From assembly GCA_022497155.1 (NCBI GenBank), contig MU385760.1, positions 310,001 to 374,000 of the forward strand: DNA of 64,000 nt, read 5' to 3'. Source of the DNA: Whalleya microplaca (taxonomy: Eukaryota; Ascomycota; Sordariomycetes; Xylariales; Xylariaceae). The translations under genes were made by a program, and so were the position numbers. The notes beneath the pieces are model-generated. The model was not told where the DNA came from. It saw only the letters and a program-made list of their open reading frames with translations, and searched no databases. Position 1 is the stretch's first letter, and each line of letters opens with the position of its first letter. Positions 24,886-38,981 of the stretch are shown here, piece by piece.

Positions 24886-25737
24886 CTAAGAGTCATTAGT
24901 TTGTCGTCGTCGCTTGTTCTCCCGGGAGAAGTCGACACGCAGCGTGCGATCGCCTATAGTCGTCGCCGAGAGCTTCTCATGCGCGTTCTTCGCACTTTCT
25001 ACGTCGGCGAAGTCGGCATGGGCAAACCCACGAGGCCAGCCGGTGTTGCGGTCCACGGCCACGCGAACGTCCACGACGTTGTCCAGCTCCCGGAAGAGGC
25101 GGTTCAAGTCAGAGTCCGACGTCTCATAGGGGATGTTGCCGATGTAGAGCGAGCTTGTCGGCTCGCTGGGGCTCAGGGGCTCGCCACGCTCGCTGGCTCT
25201 TTCCTCAGGCGTTCTGGGAGCCTTGCGGAAATCCACATTGATGCGGCGACCGTGCCAGAATGACTTGTGCGCTTCCTGGACGGCCTTTTCGGCCCCCTCC
25301 TTGTCGGTGTAGCTGATGAAACCAAAGCTGCGAGGCCGTTAGCAAACATGCATAAATCATACGTGCGCAGGTACTTGATTTTCTACGAACCCTCTGCTCA
25401 AGCCACGGGCATCTCGTCCTATGTTGATCGAGACGATCTCTCCGTACTGGCTGAAAGCCTCTCGCAGGTGCGCCTCGGTAGCATCAAAAGTGATGTTGCT
25501 GATGAAGATGCTGGTGTCATTATTATCAAACGGATTCGCAGCAGTTGAACCAGTCCCTTGGGCAGAGGCTACGGCCTCCTCTACTGCGGCGTCCTTGTCC
25601 TCCTCCTCCTGGGCAAAGCGCGAGGTCTGGGAGAAGTGGCGGGCAAGGGGCAGAGTGGTAGCAGCTTGACGCATGTTGGCTTTGCTGATTTGCATGGCAA
25701 AAGAGGCAAGCTGCTGTCGGGGAACAGCAACGGCCAT
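24886..25737 (-). CDS. Mitochondrial-type protein with two RRM domains
   Basis: Putative organellar RNA-binding protein. Exons 25737-25391 and 25327-24886 give 262 residues. The N-terminus (ARHFSQTSRFAQEEED, about residues 32-47) reads as a mitochondrial presequence with a cleavage-like region. RRM1 (about 70-150) begins SIFISNITFDATEAHLREAF; its RNP1 is restored as RGFGFISY only if the intron starts at GTTCGT, an unusual donor. RRM2 (about 175-250) begins SLYIGNIPYETSDSDL and has RNP1 RGFAHADF. The C-terminal tail is Arg/Lys-rich. The frame extends upstream to a TTG, but the ATG at 25737 gives the presequence. The stop is TAG. It resembles nucleolin-like fungal mitochondrial RRM proteins; RNA target unknown. 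Confidence 0.85.
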
Positions 25738-27253
25738 TGAAGAAGAGAAGACTGCTCTGGCAGCAGCGCGACGTACAGACTGCCTATTGCGGATTGTCAA
25801 TTGATTGTCCTCGTGTAGCCGAAAGTCTGGCAGAAACCAGGCAGATATTCATGGCCAAGCTTACATTTTGGCGGGTAGGGTGGTCTGCTTTATAAGACTA
25901 TTAATAAAGAAGGATTGATGTCGACAATTGTCGAATTGAATTCAGATGGGAGTGTCTGAATGTGTGTGTATGTAGGTAGAAAAAAGTGCAAGGCGTTGAG
26001 AGGAAAGAGAAAAAAAAATTTAGTCCGATAAACCTGATAGGCGAGAGAATTCCCTGCACTATGATACGATAAGGTAGAGAGCACGCGTGCCCGTGCCCGT
26101 GCCCGTGCCCGTGCCCCAGGCTGCTTTAGTAGGCCAATGCGCTAGTCCAAATAGGTACGTACTATTCCCACCAAGGCCTAGTCTGCACCTACTTTGCCTT
26201 CCTACCAAACACATAGATACCGAGAAAACCTACCAGTCTTGGGAACCTCAAACTTATTATTATAACCTATCGTAGCTTTGGCTTTGCAGACTTTGCAATA
26301 GGGGTCACGACAACCTCCAGCCCTGATACAGATAGTAGTTGCGGTCGACCACGGATCTGTAGATAGGGTTGTATACATATATTGTAATGAAGCCACACAA
26401 GCCACACAATCAAGTATATATATATATCTGTAAAAAATGAAATTGCCTCACCAATATTGAAGTTGTTAGGAACTTGTCAGGAAGTTGTCAAAATGCTTAC
26501 TTAACATTAAGGACTTATATGGACATGACGTCGAGTATATATAGTAGTACACTCATCATAAAACACTGTAACCTAGTTTTCATCGCGCGACGCTGTGTCC
26601 CATCCCTTCCCTTCACTCGAAGCTATATCATCGTCTATCCGTGACCGTTTGAATCCTCCGAGCATTGCGCACGCTAGATTCCCCAATCATCGACCTCCTT
26701 ACATGCCAGACGTATTCCTCGTGGTCACCGACGTTCCGACTTTTCAAACAACCGCTGATACAAAGTGGCGGGTATATACACATACATTCTCCCACAGAGC
26801 CCCGATGCTGGGGAGGATGAAAAAACAGTCCCATCCCAGTCCGCTGATTTTCGAAACCGGGCAACCAGCCCGCCAATTATTGCCTCCAGATTACACCTTG
26901 CACAGTCTCTTCCCAAAGCCGCCACTTGCACAGTTTCGCCAACGCCAAGAAGCCAAACACTGGTAACCTTAACCCGACTTGGTATCCCCTGTGCCCATTC
27001 CGAGCGCGTTTTTTTTATATTGTCTTGGTACTCGCCGACAGAGAACCGCACAATGTAAAGACGTGCAGTTGTCGTCGGTCCGCACGGGGGTATCGATAAA
27101 ACGCGTTCGAGATTCTAGTTTTATAGCTGCCACGCTAAGGCAACGGTCGTAACAAATGAGAATTGTGGACTACAAAAAAATTTGAAAAAAAGGGAATAAG
27201 ATGGTTCGGATGAAAATAAGAAATATGGGTAAATGATCGTGATCGCAGGCGGC
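25738..27253. promoter_or_regulatory. Upstream region of the RRM gene and 3' side of the bHLH gene
   Basis: About 1.5 kb. A GCCCGT hexamer repeat lies at about 26085-26116. The open frames (largest 123 codons, +) show no domain. I see no gene. Confidence 0.45.
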
Positions 27254-28843
27254 TCAGAACCGTTCCGACCCATAACCATTCGGTCGCTGCCCCTCGTACT
27301 GTACGCCGGTCATGGACTCGGGGCCATTGGGGTGGCTGCTGCTCAGGTTCCGCAGCGGCGGCAGCTCCGGGCGCTGCGCTCTGCTATACGGGTCTTGCGG
27401 GTGCGGATAGGGGTCGGCACCCAGCTGGGCTGGCACGGGCTGGCTTGCCGAGCCTTGGGGTGGTGCAACGCCGCCTGGTATGGCGCTCCGCAACTGCGCA
27501 TTCTCCATGCGCATCCTCTCTAATTCACGACGCAGAAGTTCCGTCTCCTGTATGTTGTTATGATAATGATTTGATAATGATTTGATAGCATCTGACTGCT
27601 TCTGATGTTCCGCGATCGCTATGAAAGATATTATTAGCACAAGCGCAAACGGCAGAGCATCCATTCATCGACATACCTTTCGTTAAGATCTCCCACTTCG
27701 AGGCCTTAGAACCACGTTCCTGCGGCATCAGATCGCGGAGTTGCTCAAACAGCTCCTTCATTTCTGTCCTCCGCTTCCGCTCCGCTAACTTGTGACTTTG
27801 CCTCAACTCGGGCGTCCTACTATAGGGTTGGTTACCGTTATGCGGGCTGGACTCTTCACTGTGTAGATCGGATAGCTGTTTGTGCTGCAGGGTGTGGTGA
27901 TGAATTGTCTGTAGATCGGCCGAGGCGCCGGACAAACGCTGGAAATCCGGACTCATCCCCTCGTCAAGCCGCCGCTGACCGGGGGGCAGCCGAGACTCTG
28001 TCGTAAATTGGCTGCTGGCGATCGAGTCCGTCACACTGCTTCGCCTCGAGTCGAAGAAAGTGTGGCCGCCAGGCGGGAGCCGCATCTCCTCCTCCGGGAA
28101 AGCCCATGCCTGACCTTTGGTCGGTTCCGCAGCCCTCGCAATCGTACTGGTAGCAGGTCCAGTAATAGCAGGCGCCGTGCGAACAGCCTTGGGATGCCCC
28201 TCGGGAGTTCGCTCGACGCTCGGTTGGTATCCATTTGATATCCTGTGTATGGACAAGTGGTCCTGTCCTGTGCGAGGATTCCGCTGGTGAGCCAAGCTGG
28301 CCTGGATCGAGGTCGTCGACTGGTTTTGGCTGGCGTATGGCGAATTGCTCAATTTCAGATCGTTGAAGTTCTGGTTAATCCTGCTATCCACACTCTCCCG
28401 TCGCGAATCCGGCCCGGCGCTTGCTGTTCCTCCTAGCAGCGAACTACCCGGTATAGAATCCAACGACTGAGGTCGGTCGAAGCGACTGCTGCCGGGCGTT
28501 GTCGACACCATGGACGCTACACTCATCGTACTCGTGGGAGAGACCAGCGGCTGGGTGTTGAGAGTCGTGTTCGTGGGAGACGGCGTCTTGTCCTGAGCGG
28601 CGTGGTATACATGGAAGCCAATGCCTGACGCGGCTGACGTGTCTGCATTGTGCCAGTTAGCACCGAGGTTACTCACGCTCACACTGACCGCAAACAGCGA
28701 CTGGGTAAGGGCGGTTACATACGCTTGCTCGACGCATCTGTACTCGAGTAATATGCCGAATCACGGTGGTCCTCCGGGTTCAACACGGTGGCCAGCCCCG
28801 CCGGGAACTTCTGCACGGCGGACGAGTGGTGTTCATTCGCCAT
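27254..28843 (-). CDS. bHLH transcription factor
   Basis: Putative nuclear E-box-binding regulator. Exons 28843-28723, 28642-27677 and 27618-27254 give 483 residues. The basic helix-loop-helix (about 317-375) reads HKLAERKRRTEMKELFEQLR, then the loop and second helix; the second intron interrupts helix 2 and the join restores LTKAIAEHQKQ. It is followed by a coiled-coil leucine region (ETELLRRELERMRMENAQLR). The rest is Ser/Thr/Pro/Gln-rich disorder. Intron 1 has donor GTATGT, branch GCTAAC and acceptor TGCAG, so the in-frame ORF running into 28682 is intronic. It resembles S. pombe Esc1-type fungal bHLH proteins, but I do not name an ortholog. A long CT-rich leader lies upstream. Confidence 0.87.
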
Positions 28844-29740
28844 GCTGTGACGTTGGAAAACAAATAGGCCGAGTCCAATATAGATCAGACTACAGAAAAA
28901 ATAAGGATGACCCAAGAATAGACAGCGGTCGACGATAAATAGAAGAGACGTTTTTTAGTTGGAAGGGATCATTGGGGCCAAGGGAAAACGAGCGTGCGTA
29001 AGAGAGTTGTTGGTGGTTGCAGAGTAAGTAAGGCTGGCTGGCGGCACTGCCTCGAATAGAAGAATAAGGATGGGTGGGTGGATGGATGGGATAGATATTT
29101 GGGGGGGGGGGGGTGAGAGGGCAGGATGCGAGAGCAGGATGCCAGAGCAGGATGCGACTTTCAACCACGATTCACTTTAGACGGTAGATCAGAACATTGG
29201 CGCCAACCCTCCAATTGCAATTACGCGCAACCGGAGCAGAGAAAGACTTAAATTTAGAAAGGAATGATGGGGAAGGCTAGAAGACTAATAGTGGTTTGTA
29301 GTTGTAGTTGTAGTTGTGATTGTAGTAGCAGCAGTAGTAGTGGTGGTAGAAAGGCAGGCTGGTTAGATAGGTAGACAGATAGGTGAGTAAGTATAGGTCG
29401 TTTCGGGGGGGAGAAGAGGGAGACGGAAGGGGGGGGGGGAAGGGGGGTCTGTCAGAATGTATGCCGTCTGATTTGGTACCAGCACCCGCAACCCGCGAAC
29501 ATATACTGCGTACAGTACAGTAGTATGAAGATTTGGATTGTATGTATGGAATTATTGGGACAGGCAGACAGGACGGGTTGACGGGTTGGAACGGAAGGTG
29601 GAAAACTTTAAGGTTAGCAGGATAAAAAGAGATCAAAAAAGAGAATAGCCCCCGTCCCAAAAGTTCCAAATCAGCGCAGGGCTCCCTAGGGGTCGAAGAA
29701 GGAGGGACGGGGAGACCTCGATGGCTTGAATGGTCTCTCG
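28844..29740 (-). promoter_or_regulatory. Pyrimidine-rich promoter/leader of the bHLH gene
   Basis: On the minus strand this stretch is strongly C/T-rich, with poly-C (12 C at 29101-29112 on the complement) and TA/CT tracts, and contains two longer minus-strand frames of 92 and 130 codons that are low-complexity. This is typical of long fungal 5' leaders with upstream ORFs. The transcript extent is inferred. Confidence 0.4.
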
Positions 29741-29804
29741 TTAGGTCGTTAGAGGAGGGCGTTTAGGGGGGCCGGGCAGGGGGGAGGTGGAGGGCTTTGT
29801 GGAG

Positions 29805-29846
29805 GGACTTGCAGAGACTTGCAGCGACTTGCAGCGACTTGCAGAG
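29805..29846. repeat. 10-bp tandem repeat
   Basis: Unit GACTTGCAGC (with GACTTGCAGA variants), about four copies. Confidence 0.8.
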
Positions 29847-31147
29847 AATGGCAGGTGAAGAAGACTCAGACGACGGCCATTCCAAAGTACCGCGACATAG
29901 GGCCGTACTCTGTAGGAAGCAACGTCTGCAGCCACATGTGGTCATGCCTATCAGACAATGCGTCGGGCTTTTGGCCAAGTGTGCGTCGCATGGCTATTTC
30001 CAGGAAGATTGTCCGAGAGTCTACGCCGGCGGCGGGTACCGGGTACTTGCCAGGCGATGGATTTGCATCTAGCGTGCCACGTTGGAGGGGCAAGGGCGGG
30101 CGCATTACTACGCACACTGCTGGCCGCAACTGCCAGCTAACTGGTAGTATGCAGTGCCATGCCGCCATCGTTTCTTATTCCTCGTGGCTGACCGAGTACT
30201 CAGCACCTGAGCGCCAGGTCGCGCCAGGGATCCTCCCTGACCATGTGCCACAAGTGGGCCGCCAAGCCGAACTATGGGCGGCATCGTGGGCAGGTAGAGG
30301 TACGCCATCTGATGTACTCCATCTACCACACGCACCTGCGCAACTACCACATCCACTAGATATACCTACTTGTTATACATAGTACATACATATACGCAGT
30401 AGGTAATAGTATGTAGTAGCGCCGCCCGACTACGAATACTTACTACATGGGATATACAACTTCCATTGCCCCCAAAATCCTACCGGAATAGGTTGGTTGG
30501 ATAGGATCGAGTGTCAGCAACACGTACATATCATTCTGTGACGACACATCTGCCTTCTCTCTGTCTGTCTCTCTCTTTCTCTCTTTTTTCTCTTATAGCT
30601 CGGAAGGGCCGTGGACATGGGCTGATGCGAGGGAATTTGATGCCTTCCTTCTGACGGCCTGCTCGAAAGTTCGAACTGTGCAGTGTGCAGCGTGCAGTTG
30701 GGAAGTTTGTCACCTCGGGTCTTCCGCCTGGACCCAAGGCTTCGGTCGTCTCTTTTAGAACTACTGCAAGGACAAGAGCCTTCAATAGACATTGCGTATG
30801 TTGGCCAGGAGTCTACCGTAAGGACATGAGACGGACATGGACAAGTTCGGGGCAATTGAAGCAATCATACTATAATAAGGAGAAACGCCTCCGCGACCTA
30901 TCCTTATTAAGCAGGAGACAAGATAATTTACATACTAGTATACGTACTCGCAGTACTCTCCATTAGAGACTAGTAGACTACCTCCAAATAGTATTAGTAT
31001 GTGAGTACGCAGTAATAAGTTCTTTTGTCTCCCGCTTGCTTCCATGTAAGTGGTCTACCCACTATGCGTAGCAGTATGTACGCAGTATGTATGTACGGAA
31101 TACGTACACACTACTACAGACGCACGAGTAATACGGAATCCGCAGCA

Positions 31148-31175
31148 GTATTATTATTATTATTATTATTATTAT
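31148..31175. repeat. TTA trinucleotide microsatellite
   Basis: About nine TTA units. Confidence 0.9.
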
Positions 31176-32980
31176 GGCTTGTGCATAGAGTTGAGGGACA
31201 TAATATTGCACATTTTATCGCGGCTTAAATCGTACCGCAAGAGCCCACCTATCTAACCAACATACCTAACAAGAAACACGCGTTGGTTGGCAACCGTCGG
31301 CAATTCAATGTCTGGGCGAAGCATGGCAGGGCTGCATCCACTCTACCACCTTGGAGCCTGTCGAGATTGTGGCCATGTTGCAGTGTTCCAACTAACAGAT
31401 GCCTTCAAGGGGGGTGATAACACTCAGCGAGTTCGCCATGTGGCCACAGGTCGGCCTGACAGCCTATTACTATAGTATGTACGTACATACATATAAGCAG
31501 AGTATGCGTATATAGGTAGTGGCTACGTTACCTTCGGTGTCTCTGCGAAGAAGTGATGTGACGGGCGTATAAGTTCGCCAGGATCCGCTGCTGTGGGAAG
31601 TCTGTCTACTTTACTGCGTACATAGTATCTTTCTGTTGCTGCACTTGCAGATTCGACTCTCTGTGCGCTGCGATCTTCCCGCCGCCACGTGAGCCCTACT
31701 GGCGGCTTGGACTGCACCCAGTCCAGTGCCACATTGTGCTAGCTGACAAGATTGGCACTATGCATCACGTCCAATCAAGTATGCGGGGTGCGTTCCCAAC
31801 GGAAGGCTTCCGGCAGACCTGTCAACATTGATCGTACGGTTAACAAGGCTACTACATAGTACAGTACCATGGACATACATGATTCCTATTCGGCAGGATT
31901 CGTAACATCTCCAAATGCCCACAAACGATAAGCACTCCAACAATCAGTCTATGTACGAAGAATTGTTAGCTACAACTTGTCTCCTTGTGTTCTCGTTACG
32001 GGGATATCCCTTGTGACAGGGGCAGGGGGTTCCCTATGACAAGCAAGCATACTATCCTATGTATTTGCATACATAGGCAGTGATAGGTAAAGAATCACAT
32101 AACAGAGACAGACAAATCAAAATCAATAACTAGGTATAGGTAAGTAGTCTCCCGAATCGCTAGGTCGGTGTAATGATGCAGCGCAATCTCGAGGGCTAGC
32201 AGCAGCAATCTTACATGGCCCTGATGAGGTGTAACTTGTTCTGCCGGCAATGACTGTTTCGTTGATGATTATGGGGATACAAAGCGGCATTGTCCAAATT
32301 GTGCCCCGAATCTCAGTTATCTGTATGCTAAGATGATCTGCCGTTCTCGACTCGTTTAGTGTGGGCAGCTAGATCTGGTTATGTAAGGTATTGTGCAGGA
32401 AGACCACATATAGTAGGTATGTAGTAACAACATTCCTAAACTGTACTTTGTATGATAAACTGCCTCTCTGGGTCCTTGGGTAAGCCATTCAATTTTATTA
32501 TACATGTATGCACAATCCCCTCTTGTGCCCGAGCGTCTTACATACGCAGTACATCCTTTGGGACAAACTGACATTGCCGGGTTGCGCCAAGGGTACAAAC
32601 GCACGTCACACGATTGACCAGGCTGTGCCGCCCATACTGCGTACTCCTTTCACACACACATACTTGTACGGAAAGTACATACAATACATAAGACTCGACC
32701 CGTCGCTGGCAGGCTGGTCACTCTTAGTCAGATGCAATATCCACCATGTAGCTAGCGCCTAAACCGACTCCGACGGGCCGCTCGAGTTCTATTGGTTTCT
32801 GCTTGCACGGGAGTAGTTACATATGTAGTAAGAAACACACAGGTGACGACAGGTTGGGACGAGGTTTCTTATAGAATTCAGTGCCTCATGCAAGCCAGGC
32901 TCGGGAGAGCTTATCCAGGCTTTATAAGTTACACAGTACGTGTCCCCAACCAGTCAGCGAATCGAAGAGAGGTGTGTGTA

Positions 32981-33010
32981 CTATGTATGTATGTATGTAT
33001 GTATGTGTGT
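32981..33010. repeat. GTAT tetranucleotide microsatellite
   Basis: About six GTAT units ending in a short GT run. Confidence 0.85.
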
Positions 33011-36000
33011 GGAGGCGCCCAAGCCACCCTTTCTTACTAGTCAGCTAGTCAGCTATCATGCCTTTCTCCGCTTTATTTGACAGTACTAATGCTTACATAG
33101 TACTTAGTAGGTATGGGATTGTGTACTAATGCAGATGAGGTTCGAGCCTGAAATCCACGTGGTTGACGGCGTTCCACATTGATCCAATATTGTATTGCTC
33201 CTACGCTCCATTCGAGACAAGACATTCTGTGTTCGTTGAGGCGAATCGTACATGCGTCGATATACTACGATAAGGCTGCACTCCAACAATTGACATATCT
33301 GCCAACCTACAGAGACCGTTGGCCTACGGTAACATGTAATCGCCGAGCCAAGTCGAGACTGGACCAATAAGAGTCCCTCATATACATACATATTCGGAAT
33401 CACACCTTCTGCACTGCAAGGCGGATAACGGTGATCTTACGGGCTCCCACCCACCCCTTATTACCCCCATTATCCCCCCCAAATGCTCCCTTGTGTGTGT
33501 GGTAGGCAAGGCGTGCCACGTTCCAAAAACATACTACGTCCTCTGTACCTACATCCCCTAACGGATTATAGTCTAACCTGAGGATTTTCCCTTTGTTAGC
33601 GCACCCGCCACATCCCAGCTGATTGCCAAAGCCTGTGTACTGTTATATTTGGCTTTTCTTCTATTACTATATACCATGCAGTTACTAACTAGTATGATGT
33701 CTTTGTTTTTGCGGATGGAGCGAAAGCTAATATTCAATACCATGGAAATTATCTGCTTCAGATAATGGGAGTACTCTGTATCTTGTGCTGTCCTAAAGTC
33801 AAAATCCACTGGCTTTTAGTAGTAACAGTATAGCAGTACTATGTAGTGTTAGCAAACTCCACGAGTACCTCTTTACATACAAAAATGCATAGACCCTTCT
33901 AGGTTAGTTAAATTGTTTAGTACGGAGTACATAACCTGGCGAGCTGTTCGGTGGTTCTCCTCATTTCGGGTGGGAGATCCAACTTTCCAAAGCCCTGGCA
34001 ATCCTGGCAGCTGCCTGGGTTCGGCCGTTCCCCATCTTTTAGGCCTAATTGTTATTCGATCACAGCTAGATCTGATATTGGAGAGACAGGCCCATGCCTC
34101 TCTATGGCCCACCCTCCTTGTTAGTCTCAGTCAATAAGGTGGGCTTGCCGTCTAGGGTTAGGCAGAGTCAGGTACCGAAGGAGTCCCGCTCGGTCAAATT
34201 TTGAGCTTGGGGTACTACGCCTGTGCCTTACAGAACATCCTGCAAACTCGCAGTGATGTATTCATCGCAATTCCTTTGGCCCTGCTGCTTACTGTATTTG
34301 TATAAGCGTTCGGGGGGCCCTGCGATGATCGAGCGACTAGGTAGTACAGGACCGCTCGGCAGCTGTTATAAGGACGGCATGCAATATCTACGTATCGTGG
34401 ATAAATATACGTAGTATGTCTGTCTGTCCACCCGCGTACATATAATATGTATGTACGGATACACCACACAGGCCACAATAGATCTGTTGGTAACATCAGA
34501 TGAAGGCTTATGTATATCTTACCCCATAAAATCACGTCAGCTGGAGAGGGTCCCGCGGTTCGTTCATGGCTCTCTTTGGATCGTGGCCGGGAGGAGATCA
34601 TGCTACCTCACTCACGAGTTTGATATAGGGTTTCCTAGCCAATATCGATTGATACCTGAAGATCTAAACTATGCAGGCTAGTGATCCCGCTGCTATCTAC
34701 ATGTTTGTCCGTAACCTGTAAGTATGCGCATGCCCGAGTAGTTTGTCTAGCTTTGAGCTATGATCTTCACATGGCACGAGTCCAATCGTTCAATCATCGA
34801 GTCACCAGAGTGAACTAGTTACAAACTATTACAGTACTGACAAGAAAAGGAAATATGACAAAGGGGCCACTCGATGGGGCCTTTGTCTCACTTTGACTTC
34901 TGATCTGGGGCATATGACTGAATCGTCGGGTTTTCGTCTAAGACTCCTACTTGCTTTTGGGTTGAGAGTTTCCGCGACGCACATGATCAGAGCATCAGTT
35001 GCCAATGATAGTAGGTGAATATGCTTAGGCAGAGACACTTTCACTTGCAGGTCGCTACTGTTCTGTTATAATTCAGACCTTTGTCAACGTAGGTAGGTAT
35101 AATATGTATGTATTGTACAGACTGTGTATGTAGGTACTGCACATTCATTCCTTTTCAAGTTGCGGGGATTCAGATCTAGCTCATTAGTGCATACAAAGTT
35201 GGTTAGACATATGGAAGTCAAACCCTTGTTCGGAGCTAACTCACTCGGATGAAAGCGCCGAAAGCTCAGCCACAACTCTTATTCTACTACGTAGCCTGTA
35301 CATGTGGTGCAAAAAGAAAAGAAAAAACGGAATGATTCCCGTAGGCTCGCAGATTAGCCGGCGAGGCAAGTAGCCCTACTGAGCCCCTGACACCTGGCGT
35401 TTGCCGCAAACCCCTGCCCATGCCTATGTCACTATTCACGTCGCCGAACTACACTACAAACAGACCGGAATCTCTTGGATGATTACAAACCGTGACTATC
35501 ATTGCACCATCTAATATATCCCAACTAACAACTCTTCCTCGCCTATGTCTATATACGCAGTACAGCTTGAACTTCGCATATGAGTATCTTCCACCGGACC
35601 TGATCGAGCAGGAAGGATGTCCCCAGATCCGAGTTTCGATATGGAATGGCTCGGCGTTGTTGAATACCGCCGAAGGAAGAGCGATCGACACGCCGCTCAC
35701 GCGGGGCCTTCCCGTTGTCGAGGTTATACGCCGGCAGCAAGTCAAGTAATAGATCCTGAAAGGACTATTCAAGTGTTATTTAGTCGAGAACCACCAACGT
35801 CATTGTCAGCCGGAGAATTACATGTCTGATAGCCAAGCCCTCGCCAAGATTCATGGGCCCTGTGTGGTCTCGCGGTTAGTTCATGAGGCCCGGAAGCTGA
35901 ATCACCTATGAGGTCCTATCCAACCCATAGTCAAATCCCAAGGTTCATGCGTGTCTCATGTTGCCATGCTTGGGAATTTAGGCGATATGATCTGTCAATA

Positions 36001-38981
36001 TAACTAAAAGACAAAAGCTATGTCTACAAGATTTGAACGTTCGGAGACAGAGCGATACATATCTAACGTAATACGGCCCACTTCACGAAACACATAGCTT
36101 GAAGAAGATGGCTACTTTTACAGATGTAGTATGCATCAAGTAGGTATACGCGCTATTCTCGGATAGAGTGGCATCTCTTCTAGACGATGAATCAATATTG
36201 TCTTCGCCGTTACACTCCATGAGTTCATACTCCCTTCTGGCAGTTACCTCTAATTACCGAGCTAGTACAGGTCCGTGTCTTTATTCAGGTCAGATTAGCA
36301 TTGTTCAGCCTTCTCGCTTCTTGGGACATCGGTCCCCTCTCGATCTACATTATTAAAGATTGGTACCAGAACGCTGGGACCGCGTCTGTCGTCGAGTTGG
36401 CGACGCATTCGGTCCCCTATTCTCTGGAATAGTTCAGTATGTTTCGATATGAACTACCCATCATGACTATGCCTAAACCTAAGCAAATTATACTTTCGGT
36501 TCTACTTGACTCCGATATGTAGAACAAGAAATTTTATTTTATGAGGGACTTTTCATATACAATATCAGCGAGGACCAGCTATCTTGACCCGGAAGCCTTC
36601 CACAGCCCAGAAGTTTTCCAGAACGAGGTACAAATGTGTCCAAACCCATAACGACGATCATCGATTCATACTCGAGGCCTTACCATATGAAAGGACATCG
36701 CTTTGGCAACATGTGCAACCTAGGATGTACCACACGATCCTGTATATTTTTCCTCATGAAGTAGACGCTGGCGAAAGCTTCCTGATTCTCATGTTATGGG
36801 AATCTTGATTGCTTCATGCGTATGATTACATATTCGGGTTTGCCCCTAGTAACCCATCCCAATGAGTCTGTTTCTAGTGCCTGGAATGGCAACCGAGACA
36901 TCTGATTGGGAAGTGAGGAAGAAAGCGATGACACGACAGCCAGCCGTACGTGCTTTCGTGCTCTCAACTCCACGTTTCTAGACCCCGAAGTATCATGCCG
37001 GAACCCGGAAACGGCAACGTCTGAGACCCGTCTGTCTCGGGTATGGACATGCAAAACTGATCGTTTGTTCAAGCAACCACTGCTAGGTCCCGTATCCCTC
37101 GACATACCGCTTGACGGCCGAATCTAGATCTATAATAGGCAGGATTTCGCGATTGACCTCTAATCAACAAGTTGTGGTCGATTGGCTAGAAGGTCTCTGG
37201 GGGATAATAGGTCCTACGCAGTTGTAACGCAACAGGGCTCGGGTCATGTCCTATTAGCCAAGTCAAAACCTTTGTCCTACAGTCAACTCTCTTGCCGACA
37301 GTCAACAGCCAATCCTTGCTAGACTTCTTTAGCTGCTGAAATAATGGTACCTTTCTGGAGTCACATCATCCCCTAGCCATGACGCCAATAAGGTGACATA
37401 TGGATCGGATCTAGTGTAGCACTCCAAGGGGCGATGGTGTTCTTGCATTACCTTCAAGCCAGTAACGGACGTTACCAATAGTGTGAGGCACCAGTATAGT
37501 CAGCCTGGTGATATGGTCAATGAGAATGATATTAGGAAGATATAAAATGGTTAGTGTCAATTATACCACGTGTCACCTCACGAACTGACGATACTTGTTG
37601 TGCAGCCACCAGTATCATATGCCATTCCCTTCATTCGGTTCAATTCAGGGGAAAAGGTCGAAGCTGTGTAGTACTGGACACGTCGACTTATCATGGCATG
37701 ATCCTTGTTGGATTACATACAACGAGTAACGTCTCTCTCAAAGTGACGGCGTTCAACCCCTATTCACCGCAGTGACGGTTTATAAGGATACCTAAACCTA
37801 GGGCAACTTTGTCAGCTAATGGCTCGGAGACGGCTCGGAATTGTAAACAAGCCACATTACTGGTAAGTCGATGTCGCTGTACTGCTTGATATATACCAAG
37901 TTATTTTCCAGGACCATACTATCCATGCCATGCCGTATTCCCCGGGCCATAAATCTTGCCTCCCTTGGTAGATATGCCACTTGTCATACTCTCCGCTAAA
38001 CCAATACTACTAGTAACCTTGAAATGATCTATACCCACTAGCAGGATAAATGGACAATTTTTCATAGTGCCGAATATCTATGCACCAATAAGAAATGAAT
38101 CATAGAATGGGAATGTATACTCTTCCTTGAAGCATGTGCCGGGCCTTCGGACATCAGCATTTCGGCAAGTACGCCTTGTCCATTACTAATAACAGACATC
38201 CTTCTATGTTGAGTCTTCTTATTACAGTTGGTTCCAACTGAATAGGCAATTTCCACTGAGTTATGTGCCACCAATCCCAACTTATTAACTAAGAAACGCA
38301 GACCTATTGTCACAGACATAGATTTTATAGCAATGGGTCCCTCTATAGCCTAACGAACAAGGACCTGGAGTCCTTAATTAAGCCCGTCATATAGGTGAGG
38401 CTTCCGGGGATCTCTCAATTTCCAGGGGAATTACTATATTCCTAAGATTTATCATCTTCGATATATTGTTTTCTCTCAACTCGCTGGGGAGACCCTGGAG
38501 AACCCCTGGGCCGATGGTTCGCCAAATACCGGAGTGCTGGGATATCTTCCTCGCTACCAAGTTCGGGGCTATCCAGTCAAGTGGTGTTGACAATTCGGCT
38601 TCCGGTGACGCAGGTACGTACGTGAATCTTCCAAGACGAACTTAAAGCGCCTGGGAGATGGTCATGTTGACTTATGATGCCCACACCGACTCGACGGAAG
38701 TCCATTTGCAGAGGATACTGCAGTTAAAATCGTCTAAACAGAGGAGTAATAGCCCGAAGAAACGACATGAATAAAATACTCTTGAATGTGTACCCAAAGG
38801 CAGAGGAAGATACGCTACTTTAGCTTCTGCGAGGTACCGTATCAGTAGCCACACGTCGGCATGCATATGTAGTACACTCTATCACTGTAGTGTAGTGCAA
38901 GTCATTTAAAGCCCCTTTACTACAGGCACCCAATGCCCCAGTGATACACTCCCGAAAGCGTGTAGGGAGTTGGGAGTAACG

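Larger units (their letters stand above)
29741..38981. other. Gene-poor region without recognisable content
   Basis: About 9 kb. No frame exceeds about 190 codons, and the longer ones carry no known domain, no splice-linked partner and no fungal-like codon pattern. It holds a 10-bp tandem repeat (29805-29846), TTA microsatellite (31148-31175), GTAT microsatellite (32981-33010) and many scattered TACGTA/GTATGTA-like words. I see no tRNA. It may be decayed transposon or intergenic sequence; I cannot tell which. Confidence 0.5.

Noticed and set aside
29277..29669. 130-codon minus-strand frame
   Set aside because: Low-complexity Tyr/Asn/Pro/Ser translation of a pyrimidine-rich leader; no domain.
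35855..35945. tRNA-like start near TGTGGTCTCGCGGTTAG
   Set aside because: No matching acceptor stem and no GGTTCRA T-loop could be placed.
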